From Dyadobacter sandarakinus (lineage in GTDB: Bacteria; Bacteroidota; Bacteroidia; Cytophagales; Spirosomataceae): DNA of 64,000 nucleotides. A program made the position numbers and the translations under genes. The DNA lies in the NCBI RefSeq assembly GCF_016894445.1, contig NZ_CP056775.1, positions 2,172,001 through 2,236,000 of the forward strand, in the 5' to 3' direction. Below the pieces are notes generated by a model. It ran no database searches, was not told the DNA's origin, and saw only the letters and a program-made list of their open reading frames with translations. Numbering within the stretch: the first letter of the stretch is position 1; each line of letters begins with the position of its first letter. This document shows positions 16,575 through 24,957 of the stretch, in pieces.

Positions 16575-18812
16575 CTACTCTTTGGCAAACCGGAACGTGC
16601 CGGCATCTTCTCCGTGGCTGCCCGTGAGGTGGAGCAGGTAAATACCGGGCTTCAGGCCGTCTGTTTTTATTTCGACCTGATCTTTCCAAATCACTTCCTG
16701 TGCGCGCTGCATAACTCCTTTTCCATCAAGAATCCGCATCCTGAAATTGCCCTGTCCCTTCGGCAAACCTTTAACAAAAAGCGTGTTTTTTACAGGATTC
16801 GGGAAAACTGAAATGGCACTCACCCGGGGCACGCAGCCTGCGTGCATACGCGAATGATAGACTTTCCCATCCTTATCGGTTTCTTTAACTCGATAGTACC
16901 TGTCACCATCGCCCGCACGTGCATCGTCATAAGTATAGAACTGCTGTCCAGAGCCGGCGGCCTCCAATGCCGCCAATGAAGTCCATGCAAGCCCGTCGTT
17001 ACTGACTTGCACTTCAAAAATGCCAGTATTTGCTTTGTTTTCCGTTTTCCAGGTCAGGTGTGCATTTCCATTCAAGCATTGGACCTCAAAACTGCTGAAT
17101 ACCAGGGGCAACGATTCCGACATTTTGGTTACGGTGTTATTAGCACTCAGGAGCCACACTTCCGGATCAAAAACAACCTCATCCGCCACAAAACCCAGCA
17201 CCTGCTTGAACAGCTGCCCGCTCGCCGTATGGTCGAGTACTACCAGCTTTTGCTCGCCTGATACCGTGTTGCGGAACAGCAGCGGCACCGGCAGCCGGAA
17301 AAACCCTACGCTGGGATGGGACGTGGTTTGGCTCAGGCGTATTTCCACCGCATTACCTGCCGGATACCACTCCACCTGGTACGACGGGTAGCCCTGGCCA
17401 TTAAACCATTGATCAAAAAAGTAATCAAGATCCCTCCCCGAGGCCAATTCGAGGTGTGCCTGCAGATCGCTGGTGGCAGCATAACCATAAGCCAGCGCGG
17501 GATCATTCAGGTATTGCGTCAACCCGTTGTAAAATGCATTATCACCCAAAATCCAGCGAAGCATATACAGCAGGTAGGAGCCTTTGAAGTAGCTTAGGCG
17601 GTTGCTGAAGATCCGCGAAGTGCTGGTTACATCATCCACCCGCACCGATCCGCCGGGCAGTGCAGTGATCTGGTTGACGCGTGCCTGACGATTGGCTGCG
17701 GCATCAGCAGGGTATTTGTTTTCATGGTAAATACTTGCCATATAAGTTGCAAAACCCTCATGAAGCCACACATCCTCCCAACTCCTGCATGTTACTTTAT
17801 TGCCAAACCACTGATGCGCCAGCTCATGGGTGACCAGGCCCTCGCTCATATTATTCATAAAAGAACAGGTCTGATGCTCCATCCCGCCATTCCAGCCAAA
17901 CTGTACATGGCCGTACTTTTCATTTTTGAACGGATAATCCCCGATCAGCCCGCCGTAAAAAGTCATGGCATCCAGCGCATCCTGTACACCCGCCGTAAAT
18001 GCCGGCTCGCTTTCGGGATAGTAGAATGTTTGTACCGGCACGCTCATGCCTCCAACATCCACAAGGCTGGCAGTAATCCGGTAGTTGGTCACGGCCATGC
18101 ACACGAGGTAGCTGGCGATTGGGTAGCGGTGCTGCCAGTGGGTGATGAGCTCGCCGCCGCCTGCCGGCAGTTCGGAGCGGAGCATACCATTGCTGACCGC
18201 CTTGTAAGCAGCCGGGTGAGTAATAAAAACATCGACAGAGTCGGCCTTATCGTCCAGGTCGTTTTTGCACGGCCACCAGTCGCGGCTGCCAAATGGCTCG
18301 CTCAGCGTCCAGAGTACAGGCATTGGCGACGGAGCCGCTCCGTGCTGAGCAGTCACAAACGATCCGAGGCCTGCCGCTGGCGGTATACCTTCATATACAA
18401 TGCGGACAGAATCAGTACTGCCGGCCGGCAATGTACCGGGAAAGTCGATCTGTAATGCCTGAGCGCTGTGTGTAAATGCGAGCGCCATACCATCGTGCGA
18501 AACGGAGTTAACGGTCAGCTCGTTCGCCAGGTCAAGCGTGATGGAGCTGGCAGGTGTTTTCATGGTAAAGTAAACGGTAACCGCTCCCGAAATGTAACGG
18601 ATAGCAGGATCAACCTTCCACTCACACCGGTAATAGGTTACATCAAAATTGTCGGAAGCCGCAGTGCGCAGAGCCCGGTGCATACTTTCTGCGCGGGCTT
18701 CATAGCTTTTTTGCTCCTGCGCAGCGATATCTTCCTGCAACATACCGGAAGAATCCTGTGCATGCGCACCCAGGAAATGAAAGAGAAGGAGCAGCAGTAT
18801 AAATAGTCTCAT
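16575..18812 (-). CDS. M1-family metallopeptidase with T9SS sorting domain
   Basis: A 745-residue secreted aminopeptidase-like zinc peptidase. Signal peptide at residues 1-18. The M1 substrate-anchoring motif is GGMEH (309-313), the zinc site is HELAH (329-333) and the third ligand E352 is in WLHEGFATYM. After the catalytic part there is a fibronectin-like segment (about 600-660) and a C-terminal type A sorting domain (VFPNPVKNTLFVKGLPKG and a final GIYLLHL). The type IX secretion system recognises such domains and exports or anchors the protein at the cell surface. The sorting domain is one of the firmest markers of the phylum in this window. Confidence 0.93.
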   Translation of the reverse strand: MRLFILLLLLFHFLGAHAQDSSGMLQEDIAAQEQKSYEARAESMHRALRTAASDNFDVTYYRCEWKVDPAIRYISGAVTVYFTMKTPASSITLDLANELTVNSVSHDGMALAFTHSAQALQIDFPGTLPAGSTDSVRIVYEGIPPAAGLGSFVTAQHGAAPSPMPVLWTLSEPFGSRDWWPCKNDLDDKADSVDVFITHPAAYKAVSNGMLRSELPAGGGELITHWQHRYPIASYLVCMAVTNYRITASLVDVGGMSVPVQTFYYPESEPAFTAGVQDALDAMTFYGGLIGDYPFKNEKYGHVQFGWNGGMEHQTCSFMNNMSEGLVTHELAHQWFGNKVTCRSWEDVWLHEGFATYMASIYHENKYPADAAANRQARVNQITALPGGSVRVDDVTSTSRIFSNRLSYFKGSYLLYMLRWILGDNAFYNGLTQYLNDPALAYGYAATSDLQAHLELASGRDLDYFFDQWFNGQGYPSYQVEWYPAGNAVEIRLSQTTSHPSVGFFRLPVPLLFRNTVSGEQKLVVLDHTASGQLFKQVLGFVADEVVFDPEVWLLSANNTVTKMSESLPLVFSSFEVQCLNGNAHLTWKTENKANTGIFEVQVSNDGLAWTSLAALEAAGSGQQFYTYDDARAGDGDRYYRVKETDKDGKVYHSRMHAGCVPRVSAISVFPNPVKNTLFVKGLPKGQGNFRMRILDGKGVMQRAQEVIWKDQVEIKTDGLKPGIYLLHLTGSHGEDAGTFRFAKE

Positions 18813-19085
18813 CAGCGAAGCAGTTTAGTCTGAGGAAGTTATTCAAACTTTCTTCAAACTTCCACGCCTCACAGCCAGCTTCTGCGTGAAAGATGGACTG
18901 TAATTTTCCGGGTACGTTTTGATCGTACCAAGGTCTAGTATGATCTATTTTACGGCAATTTTGTTTGCCGCGGACCTGTTTTTCCTCGTTTGCAGATCAG
19001 TGCAATTTTTATTGCGCATTAATACTACATCAAAGAAATTTATCATTTACATTCGTGAAGGCAATACTCCCTGACTTGATCTGTA

Positions 19086-19490
19086 ATGGAATACCCTTTT
19101 AACAGCATCAACACTATGGAAATTGGATCCATTAAAGCGGTACACATTTATGTACATGACGAACACTTTGTCACCGCCGAACTCGAACTGAACATCAAGG
19201 GTGTAAATTACGCGTTCGGCGGCGAGCGGGTTTTCAGGAGTGGCTATCACGGTGGGGATCGCTGTGATGCGCCCTACCTGGGCAGATTTTTATTCCGGTG
19301 TATGCAGGTTTGCAAGGCTGATAGCTGGGACCTGCTGAAGAATCAGAAAGTACTCGCCCACACCGAAGACGGGCAGGTAGTTGCCATTGCAGATGTTTCA
19401 GGAAACAACTGGTTCAATCCGCGGTTGGAATTTGAATTGATGGACCAGGAAAAACACGGGTTGACCGGTCAGCCGAGCGTAACCAGGTAA
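19086..19490 (+). CDS. Hypothetical protein
   Basis: A 134-residue acidic soluble-looking protein without a signal peptide or membrane segment. I do not recognise the family. It has regular beta-like alternation (AVHIYVHDEHFVTAELELNI) and a tryptophan-containing tail (NNWFNPRLEFELM). The ATG at 19086 is the first in frame; one at 19116 is an alternative start. Its last 22 nt overlap the 3' end of the convergent small gene. It is preceded by about 270 nt of noncoding sequence. Coding character rests on frame length and composition only. Confidence 0.55.
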   Translation: MEYPFNSINTMEIGSIKAVHIYVHDEHFVTAELELNIKGVNYAFGGERVFRSGYHGGDRCDAPYLGRFLFRCMQVCKADSWDLLKNQKVLAHTEDGQVVAIADVSGNNWFNPRLEFELMDQEKHGLTGQPSVTR

Positions 19491-19663
19491 TCGCCCTCGG
19501 CCCCGCCGTCTTTGATCGCAAATTCAAGCTCTTCCTTTTTATTTACCCTGAGGTAATTCTCTACCGCAAGTGTCGCATCATTTTCAGACTCAGCACCTTT
19601 AATGTGCAGTGTAACACCGGCTTCTACCTTTCCGTTTGGATCCTGATTATCTACTTGTGGCAT
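19469..19663 (-). CDS. Small hypothetical protein
   Basis: A 64-residue acidic protein (from MPQVDNQDPNG) without signal or membrane segment; I do not recognise it. The ATG at 19663 is preferred because the upstream in-frame extension to 19720 looks non-coding. The composition (many Glu/Asp/Gly, alternating hydrophobics) is that of a small folded soluble domain. Its 3' end overlaps the convergent plus-strand gene by 22 nt. Confidence 0.5.
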   Translation of the reverse strand: MPQVDNQDPNGKVEAGVTLHIKGAESENDATLAVENYLRVNKKEELEFAIKDGGAEGDYLVTLG

Positions 19664-19843
19664 GGTATGATATGTTTTAGTTTCCCCTGTATCAGTCAAA
19701 ATTGTGCCAGCAGGAAGCACAAATGCCTTTTTTCAACAAACCTTAACGGAAGAATATCTGTACAAAACTTACGGAACACGGTGTAGTTGGTTATATTCGT
19801 TGATCCTGAAATGTCAACGTTGTTCCTAAACCTGTCTCCGAGC

Positions 19844-21187
19844 ATGCGCCGGAAAGCCCGTAACTACCTTAGCTGCAAGCTTCTCTTCCTTATTTTAATC
19901 CATGTGGCCAATGCTATGCCTCCTCAGTCCGGCGGTAAGCCGTGGCTGGCAGCGTACAATGAATCCCAGGAATATGACGGCATTTATGTAGTTAAGAAAG
20001 TGGATGTTCCCTGCCGGTCTTACCAGACTTACCTGGTTGATGGCGCCGGGCGCAAGCTGACTCCCGCCTACCGCGACATCGGGCCCTTTGCCGACGGACT
20101 TGCCGAGTTTGTTCCCCAGGAACCGGATGCAGCCGGACGGGGAATGCATGGCTTTATTAACCGGAAAGGAGAAGTCGTCATTCCGCCCAAATACGTGGCT
20201 ACCGACCGTTTTTACAAAGGAAAAACCTGGGTGATTTATGTCAAAGGCAAACAATACGGGATATCCTACCTCGATACGTCCGGAAAAATCATACACGAAG
20301 TTCCCGTTGAACAATATCCTGACGATTTCCTGATTACCAAGGCGAATGTTGATCACGTGTGCAGCCACGATTGCCGCGAGGATGTGATCTGGTGGAGGGA
20401 TGGCGATCTTTTCCTGCTCAACTGGAATTTCAGCAGGTATAATGAGAAAGAAATTCAGGGTTCCAAGGGCATTTACCACTTCAACTACAAAGGAAAATAC
20501 GGGATCATTGATAAGCATATGATCCTGCGGGTGCCGGTGGCACTGGATGGCATTGATCCTACATACAAGTACTCCGGTCAGGGCATGGAGCGTGTGCAGT
20601 ACGGTAACAAATTCGGTTACGTAAGTCCGTACACCGGCGACCTGATCGTTCCTTTTCAGTTTGAAGAAACGCGCAAGCCTACGAATGGGTTATTTTGGGT
20701 AAAAAAGAATGGAAAGTGGGGTTGTATAGACAAAACGGGCAAGGTAAGGATCAACTTCCTGTATGACGAAGCTACGGGCTTTACCGCCGAGGACCGCTCC
20801 GCGGTAGCCATCAATGGTAAGTTCGGGCACATTGATAAGTCAGGAAAAATCCGCACACCGCTGAAATATGACTTTGCCTCCTACTACAACAATGGCGTAT
20901 CGATGGTGCGAGTTGATGATAAATACGGCTACATCGATACTACCGGGCATTTTGTAACCGGGGTAATCTACGATGAGGCGCTGCCTTTTGACCAAAAAAC
21001 CACAACCGCAGAACGTTCGTGGCTGCGGTTCAGGCTGTCACTGGACGGAAGCGAGCAATTTGCCGGATTTTCTTACAAGCTTAATGCAGTGCTGATCCTT
21101 ATCGGTCTGCTGGTTTTTGTCAGGCTGAACAGTTTTCTGTTCAGGTACTTTCAGCGCTTCCGGAATGCACGTTCTCCGCGCAGGTAG
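19844..21187 (+). CDS. Exported WG-repeat protein with C-terminal membrane anchor
   Basis: A 447-residue protein starting MRRKARNYLSC with a signal-like hydrophobic segment (LLFLILIHVANA); in-frame starts at 19811 (ATG) and 19787 (TTG) are possible but less likely. The body has at least six WG-type repeats of the form GxIDxxGKxxxPxxYD, for example KWGCIDKTGKVRINFLYDEA, KFGHIDKSGKIRTPLKYD and KYGYIDTTGHFVTGVIYDEA. One hydrophobic helix (AVLILIGLLVFV) near the C-terminus is followed by a basic tail. WG repeats form beta-rich surfaces and are thought to mediate binding; no enzymatic function is known. A terminator follows. Confidence 0.8.
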   Translation: MRRKARNYLSCKLLFLILIHVANAMPPQSGGKPWLAAYNESQEYDGIYVVKKVDVPCRSYQTYLVDGAGRKLTPAYRDIGPFADGLAEFVPQEPDAAGRGMHGFINRKGEVVIPPKYVATDRFYKGKTWVIYVKGKQYGISYLDTSGKIIHEVPVEQYPDDFLITKANVDHVCSHDCREDVIWWRDGDLFLLNWNFSRYNEKEIQGSKGIYHFNYKGKYGIIDKHMILRVPVALDGIDPTYKYSGQGMERVQYGNKFGYVSPYTGDLIVPFQFEETRKPTNGLFWVKKNGKWGCIDKTGKVRINFLYDEATGFTAEDRSAVAINGKFGHIDKSGKIRTPLKYDFASYYNNGVSMVRVDDKYGYIDTTGHFVTGVIYDEALPFDQKTTTAERSWLRFRLSLDGSEQFAGFSYKLNAVLILIGLLVFVRLNSFLFRYFQRFRNARSPRR

Positions 21188-21203
21188 CGGATCACCGGAT
21201 ACC

Positions 21204-21233
21204 AAAAAAGGCAGCCCAGAGGCTGCCTTTTCT
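21204..21233. terminator. Bidirectional intrinsic terminator
   Basis: AAAAAAGGCAGCC (21204-21216) and GGCTGCCTTTTCT (21221-21233) form a stem with a 4-nt CAGA loop and T-runs on both strands. It serves the WG-repeat gene (+) and the Ser/Thr/Pro-rich gene (-), which converge here. Confidence 0.85.
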
Positions 21234-21252
21234 ATTATATGCTTACCAGAAA

Positions 21253-21813
21253 TTACTTCTTGTTGGGAGGTAAAGTCGGGCTGCTTGTCGATGTACCCGG
21301 GGTCAAAGTTCCACCTGAGGTAGTATTTGGTTGACCAGTTGTCGAACCTGCGCTGTTTGGTACAGTCGGCTGAGCTCCTGTTCCGGTATTTGGGGTTGTA
21401 GTGCTCGATGGCGTTGTCGTTCCATTGTTGTCATTCATCGGGCTGCTTGGCTGGGTTGTGCTTCCCGGCAGTGTTGACGAACGGTTCATGCCTGGCTCTG
21501 TTGCCGGACGTGTTGTTGACTCTGGAAGCGTATTCGATGGCGTGGTAGTCGACGAGTTCGGCGTCATGGTCGAAGGCGAGGTACGTGGTGTGGTACCTGG
21601 CTGGCTTGCACCCGGCAATGTGGATGGCTGTACTGTACTTCCCGGTACGGTAGACGGCTGTGTAGTACTACGTTGTGTGCCCGCAGGCTGTGTAGTAGCA
21701 CCTGGCGCGGTACTGGACGGCGAAGAAGCAGGCGTAGATGTCTGAGCAAAAGCAGCACCTGCACCGAACAATGTCAGCGCTAATGCCATGATGTTCATTT
21801 TTAAGGTTTTCAT
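21253..21813 (-). CDS. Secreted Ser/Thr/Pro-rich low-complexity protein
   Basis: A 186-residue protein with a signal peptide (MALALTLFGAGAAFAQ). The rest is almost only Ser, Thr, Pro, Gly, Asn and Gln in short degenerate repeats such as TTQPSTVPGSTVQPSTLPG, without a globular domain. It contains no cysteine or tryptophan. The look is mucin-like: an extended, probably disordered exported chain. Bacteroidota have a general O-glycosylation system acting on D(S/T)-hydrophobic sites; such a motif is not obvious here, so glycosylation is speculation. It could be a spacer or adhesive surface protein. Confidence 0.7.
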   Translation of the reverse strand: MKTLKMNIMALALTLFGAGAAFAQTSTPASSPSSTAPGATTQPAGTQRSTTQPSTVPGSTVQPSTLPGASQPGTTPRTSPSTMTPNSSTTTPSNTLPESTTRPATEPGMNRSSTLPGSTTQPSSPMNDNNGTTTPSSTTTPNTGTGAQPTVPNSAGSTTGQPNTTSGGTLTPGTSTSSPTLPPNKK

Positions 21814-22267
21814 AACAATTATTCTTTAGTTGTTGATTTGAATTTTCTCACTTATGCAGAGTGTTTCTTAAACAACCGTGCCAACACTGCATCAGCTGGC
21901 GTGATGCAAATTGATTTTTGTTTCGAATCGCCTCCTGCGCCAGGCTTTAATGCCTCGTTTTTTCATGAAAAAAAAATGCGTCGTTTTCTGCTGGGATTGA
22001 ATATGGAAAAGTCTCTGGAAAACTTAATCAGCAAGCGTCGGCAAGGCAGATCAGCAAAGCGAGTGCTGTGGAAAACACCCGCATTTCACTGGCTCCACAT
22101 CTAATACCAATACCAGATTACAAAAAGAGATCTACCAGATCCAACCACATCAAACAGAAGCTCCCAGCCATCGATTGGGCAAAAAGATAAGGTAGTAAAA
22201 CGCGGATGTCAGCGGCTTTTTTGTTCTGACTCTTCTTTGTTTAAAGCTTGCTTCACCTTCGCCGGAA
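21814..22267. other. Intergenic region without a credible gene
   Basis: About 450 nt between divergent genes (the Ser/Thr/Pro-rich protein and the PQQ dehydrogenase). One open frame at 21838-22104 has no recognisable features and unlikely composition. Promoters for both genes must lie here, but I could not identify a convincing TTTG/TAnnTTTG pair. Confidence 0.5.
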
Positions 22268-24448
22268 ATGTTTCCTATGCCCCAGCTACAATACTTTCAA
22301 AAGCTTTTTCTCAAAAAAAATACATTGGTAATACTTGCAGCGGCGGCTTTCACCGGCATGGTTGCGAATCAATTGCGTGATGAAGACGGACGGACGTGGA
22401 GCATTTACAAGGCCGATGCGCATAGTACCAGTTCCTCCCCGCTCAGCCAGATCAATGTTTCCAATGTACAAAGCCTGAAACCTGCGTGGGCTTTTTCCAT
22501 CAACGATATGAAGTCGGGTGCGAGGCCTGGAAGCAGTGAATGTAACCCGATCATTGTGGATGGTGTCATGTATGCTACTTCTGCCAAACATTGGGTGTAC
22601 GCGGTCAATGCAGCTACGGGCAAGCAGCTTTGGGCCTTCGATCCATTTGACGGGGCCGAGGGCGGCGGTGTAAGCCGGGGCGTTACTTACTGGGAAAGCG
22701 GCACCGACAGGCGTATCCTGGTTACCGGTGGTGATAACCTGTTTGCCCTGGATGCAGCAACAGGCAGGCCGGTCCCGGAGTTTGGGAAAAATGGGCGTGT
22801 AAGCATGAACATAGGATTGCGCGATGATCCCGCCACGATTTCAGTAATCCCCACCTCGCCCGGAATTGTGTACAAAGATCTGGTGATCATGGGAGCGGAA
22901 GTATCTGAACTATATGGCGCACAGCCGGGCTACATCCGGGCTTATAACTGCCGCACAGGCAAGCTGGTGTGGACGTTCCATACCATTCCCCTGCCCGGCG
23001 AGCCTGGTTACGAAACCTGGCCGGAGGGTGCATACAAATATGCCGGAGGTGCCAATGACTGGGCCGGAATGAGCGTGGATGCAGCCCGTGGCATGGTGTT
23101 CCTGGCGACGGGCTCCCCTACTTACGACTACTATGGCGCCGACCGGAAGGGACAGAATCTGTTTGGCAACAGTGTGGTAGCACTGGATGCTGCTACGGGA
23201 CATTATAAATGGCACTTTCAAACAGTGCACCACGACCTCTGGGACTATGACTTGCCCGCGCCTCCCAACCTGGTGACTGTGGAGCGGGAAGGCAAAAAAG
23301 TAGATGCCGTAGCCCAGGTAACCAAGCATGGGTTCATCTTTGTTTTTGACAGGGAAACTGGCAAGCCTTTGTTCCCGATCGAGGAGCGGAAAGTTCCGGC
23401 GTCGCATATTCCGGGGGAAGAAGCCTGGCCTACACAACCTTTTCCCCTTGCTCCCAAGCCCTTTGCACGTCAGTACATGTCTGAAAAAGACCTGACACAC
23501 TTTACAGATGCGGGTCATGATACGCTCGTGAAACGCTACCGCTCCCTCCGCTATGAAGGGTTGTTTACACCTCCCGACCTCAAAGGCACACTCATGCTGC
23601 CGGGTTCACGCGGCGGAGCGGAATGGGGCGGCGCAGCTTACGATCCGGCAAGCGGCATGCTCTTCGTCCGGTCCAATGAATCGCCTGAAATAGAGTCCAT
23701 GAAAAAGGTGGATGCAGATGAGGAAGCCGGGAATATGTCGGTATGGCAGCAAGGAAAATCGTTGTATATGACCTACTGCGTGGCTTGTCATGGCAAAGAC
23801 AAAAACGGGGATGAACCTACCTATCCTTCACTCATCGGGCTGCGCAGCCGTATGACGCGGGAAGCAGCTTTGGACAAGATCAGGAAAGGCGGCGGGAAAA
23901 TGCCTGCATTTGCCAGTGTGGTCAAAGGGAAGGAAAAGGCGATCATGGCATTTTTGTTTGAAAGGGAGCAGCAAAGCAGCAGCGCTGTAACCAAGTTCGA
24001 AAACGGCAGGACGCGTGAGGGAGCAGCCAAATACCTGAACCTCACAGCCTATGGCTACTTCCGGGACCACGAAGGGAACCCTGCCCTTACGCCGCCCTGG
24101 GGAAGACTCAGTGCCATAAACCTCACGACGGGCGACTATGCCTGGCAGATACCACTGGGAAATGATGAGAAAAGGCAGCTGAAAGGCGCAGACGAAACCG
24201 GCCAGGAAGGCTCGGCCGGGCCAATGGTCACGGCAGGCGGTCTCCTTTTCATTTCGGGGACCAATGACCGCCAGCTGCGAGCATTTGACAAAAAAACGGG
24301 AAAACTGCTCTGGAAAACAACTTTGCCGGCTGTCGCCAATGCTACGGCCTGCACCTATATGGCTGGCAACAAACAGTACGTGGCCGTATCGGTGGGCGGT
24401 ACCAAGGAGAATCCCTCGGGTTCAATCATGGCATTTGCCCTCCCGTAG
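22268..24448 (+). CDS. PQQ-dependent dehydrogenase with inserted cytochrome c domain
   Basis: A 726-residue periplasmic quinoprotein. An N-terminal hydrophobic segment (LVILAAAAFTGMVA) directs export. The beta-propeller repeats are visible as AxDAATGKxxW units (YAVNAATGKQLWAFD, ALDAATGHYKWHF, AFDKKTGKLLWKT). A class I cytochrome c domain is inserted at about residues 490-570, with haem site C504-V-A-C-H508 and probable axial Met in GGKMPAF (M545); the propeller then resumes (LSAINLTTGDYAWQIPLGN). The enzyme oxidises an alcohol or sugar with PQQ and passes electrons to its own haem. The substrate is uncertain: glucose or another polyol. No PQQ synthesis genes are nearby. Confidence 0.9.
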   Translation: MFPMPQLQYFQKLFLKKNTLVILAAAAFTGMVANQLRDEDGRTWSIYKADAHSTSSSPLSQINVSNVQSLKPAWAFSINDMKSGARPGSSECNPIIVDGVMYATSAKHWVYAVNAATGKQLWAFDPFDGAEGGGVSRGVTYWESGTDRRILVTGGDNLFALDAATGRPVPEFGKNGRVSMNIGLRDDPATISVIPTSPGIVYKDLVIMGAEVSELYGAQPGYIRAYNCRTGKLVWTFHTIPLPGEPGYETWPEGAYKYAGGANDWAGMSVDAARGMVFLATGSPTYDYYGADRKGQNLFGNSVVALDAATGHYKWHFQTVHHDLWDYDLPAPPNLVTVEREGKKVDAVAQVTKHGFIFVFDRETGKPLFPIEERKVPASHIPGEEAWPTQPFPLAPKPFARQYMSEKDLTHFTDAGHDTLVKRYRSLRYEGLFTPPDLKGTLMLPGSRGGAEWGGAAYDPASGMLFVRSNESPEIESMKKVDADEEAGNMSVWQQGKSLYMTYCVACHGKDKNGDEPTYPSLIGLRSRMTREAALDKIRKGGGKMPAFASVVKGKEKAIMAFLFEREQQSSSAVTKFENGRTREGAAKYLNLTAYGYFRDHEGNPALTPPWGRLSAINLTTGDYAWQIPLGNDEKRQLKGADETGQEGSAGPMVTAGGLLFISGTNDRQLRAFDKKTGKLLWKTTLPAVANATACTYMAGNKQYVAVSVGGTKENPSGSIMAFALP

Positions 24449-24573
24449 CTGCTGCGTCCATCCGGGGGTTGATGATTAACATGCTGCCAGCTGTAAGCTG
24501 CCTGTTTTAAAACACAATTAAAATGCTAACTTTACTTTCCTATTTATAGTAGTATTATAAAAGTTAGTGATAA

Positions 24574-24957
24574 ATGAGCATATTTAACAACAACTCTCAG
24601 CGAAAGCCTTCTATGGCAGAATGTAATGCGCGCCTGAATGCGGTCGGAGATGCGCTTTATGTCATAGGCGGAAAATGGATGCTCCGGATCATTATTGCAC
24701 TCTCGGAAGGCAACAGGCGCTTCAACGACATCCAGCGTGCCGTGCCCGGCATTTCGCCCCGGGTGCTTTCCAATGAACTCAAAAATATGGAACTGAATGG
24801 GTTTGTGAGGCGCAATGTGTACACAGACATCCCGGTCGTGATTGAATACGAACTCACAGCGTACAGCGCTACGCTCGACAATGTACTTACTTCCTTGATG
24901 GATTGGGGCCAGATGCACCGCGAACGTATCCGGCACGAAGCCCTGGCCCATTCCTGA
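24574..24957 (+). CDS. HxlR-family transcriptional regulator
   Basis: A 127-residue winged-helix regulator: C-x-x-R-like start (AECNARLNAVGDALYVIGGKW), then IIIALSEGNRRFNDIQRAV and PGISPRVLSNELKNMELNG for the recognition helix, and YELTAYSATLDNVL in the wing. HxlR proteins usually sense redox or electrophile stress and control a neighbouring gene, often divergent. Here the neighbour on the 3' side is convergent and abuts with no gap (its stop begins at the next base), and the upstream PQQ dehydrogenase is co-directional, so no target is obvious. Confidence 0.92.
   Translation: MSIFNNNSQRKPSMAECNARLNAVGDALYVIGGKWMLRIIIALSEGNRRFNDIQRAVPGISPRVLSNELKNMELNGFVRRNVYTDIPVVIEYELTAYSATLDNVLTSLMDWGQMHRERIRHEALAHS

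Noticed and set aside
21838..22104. Open frame of 88 codons (+) in the intergenic region
   Set aside because: No signal, domain or plausible composition, and no supporting neighbour; treated as chance.
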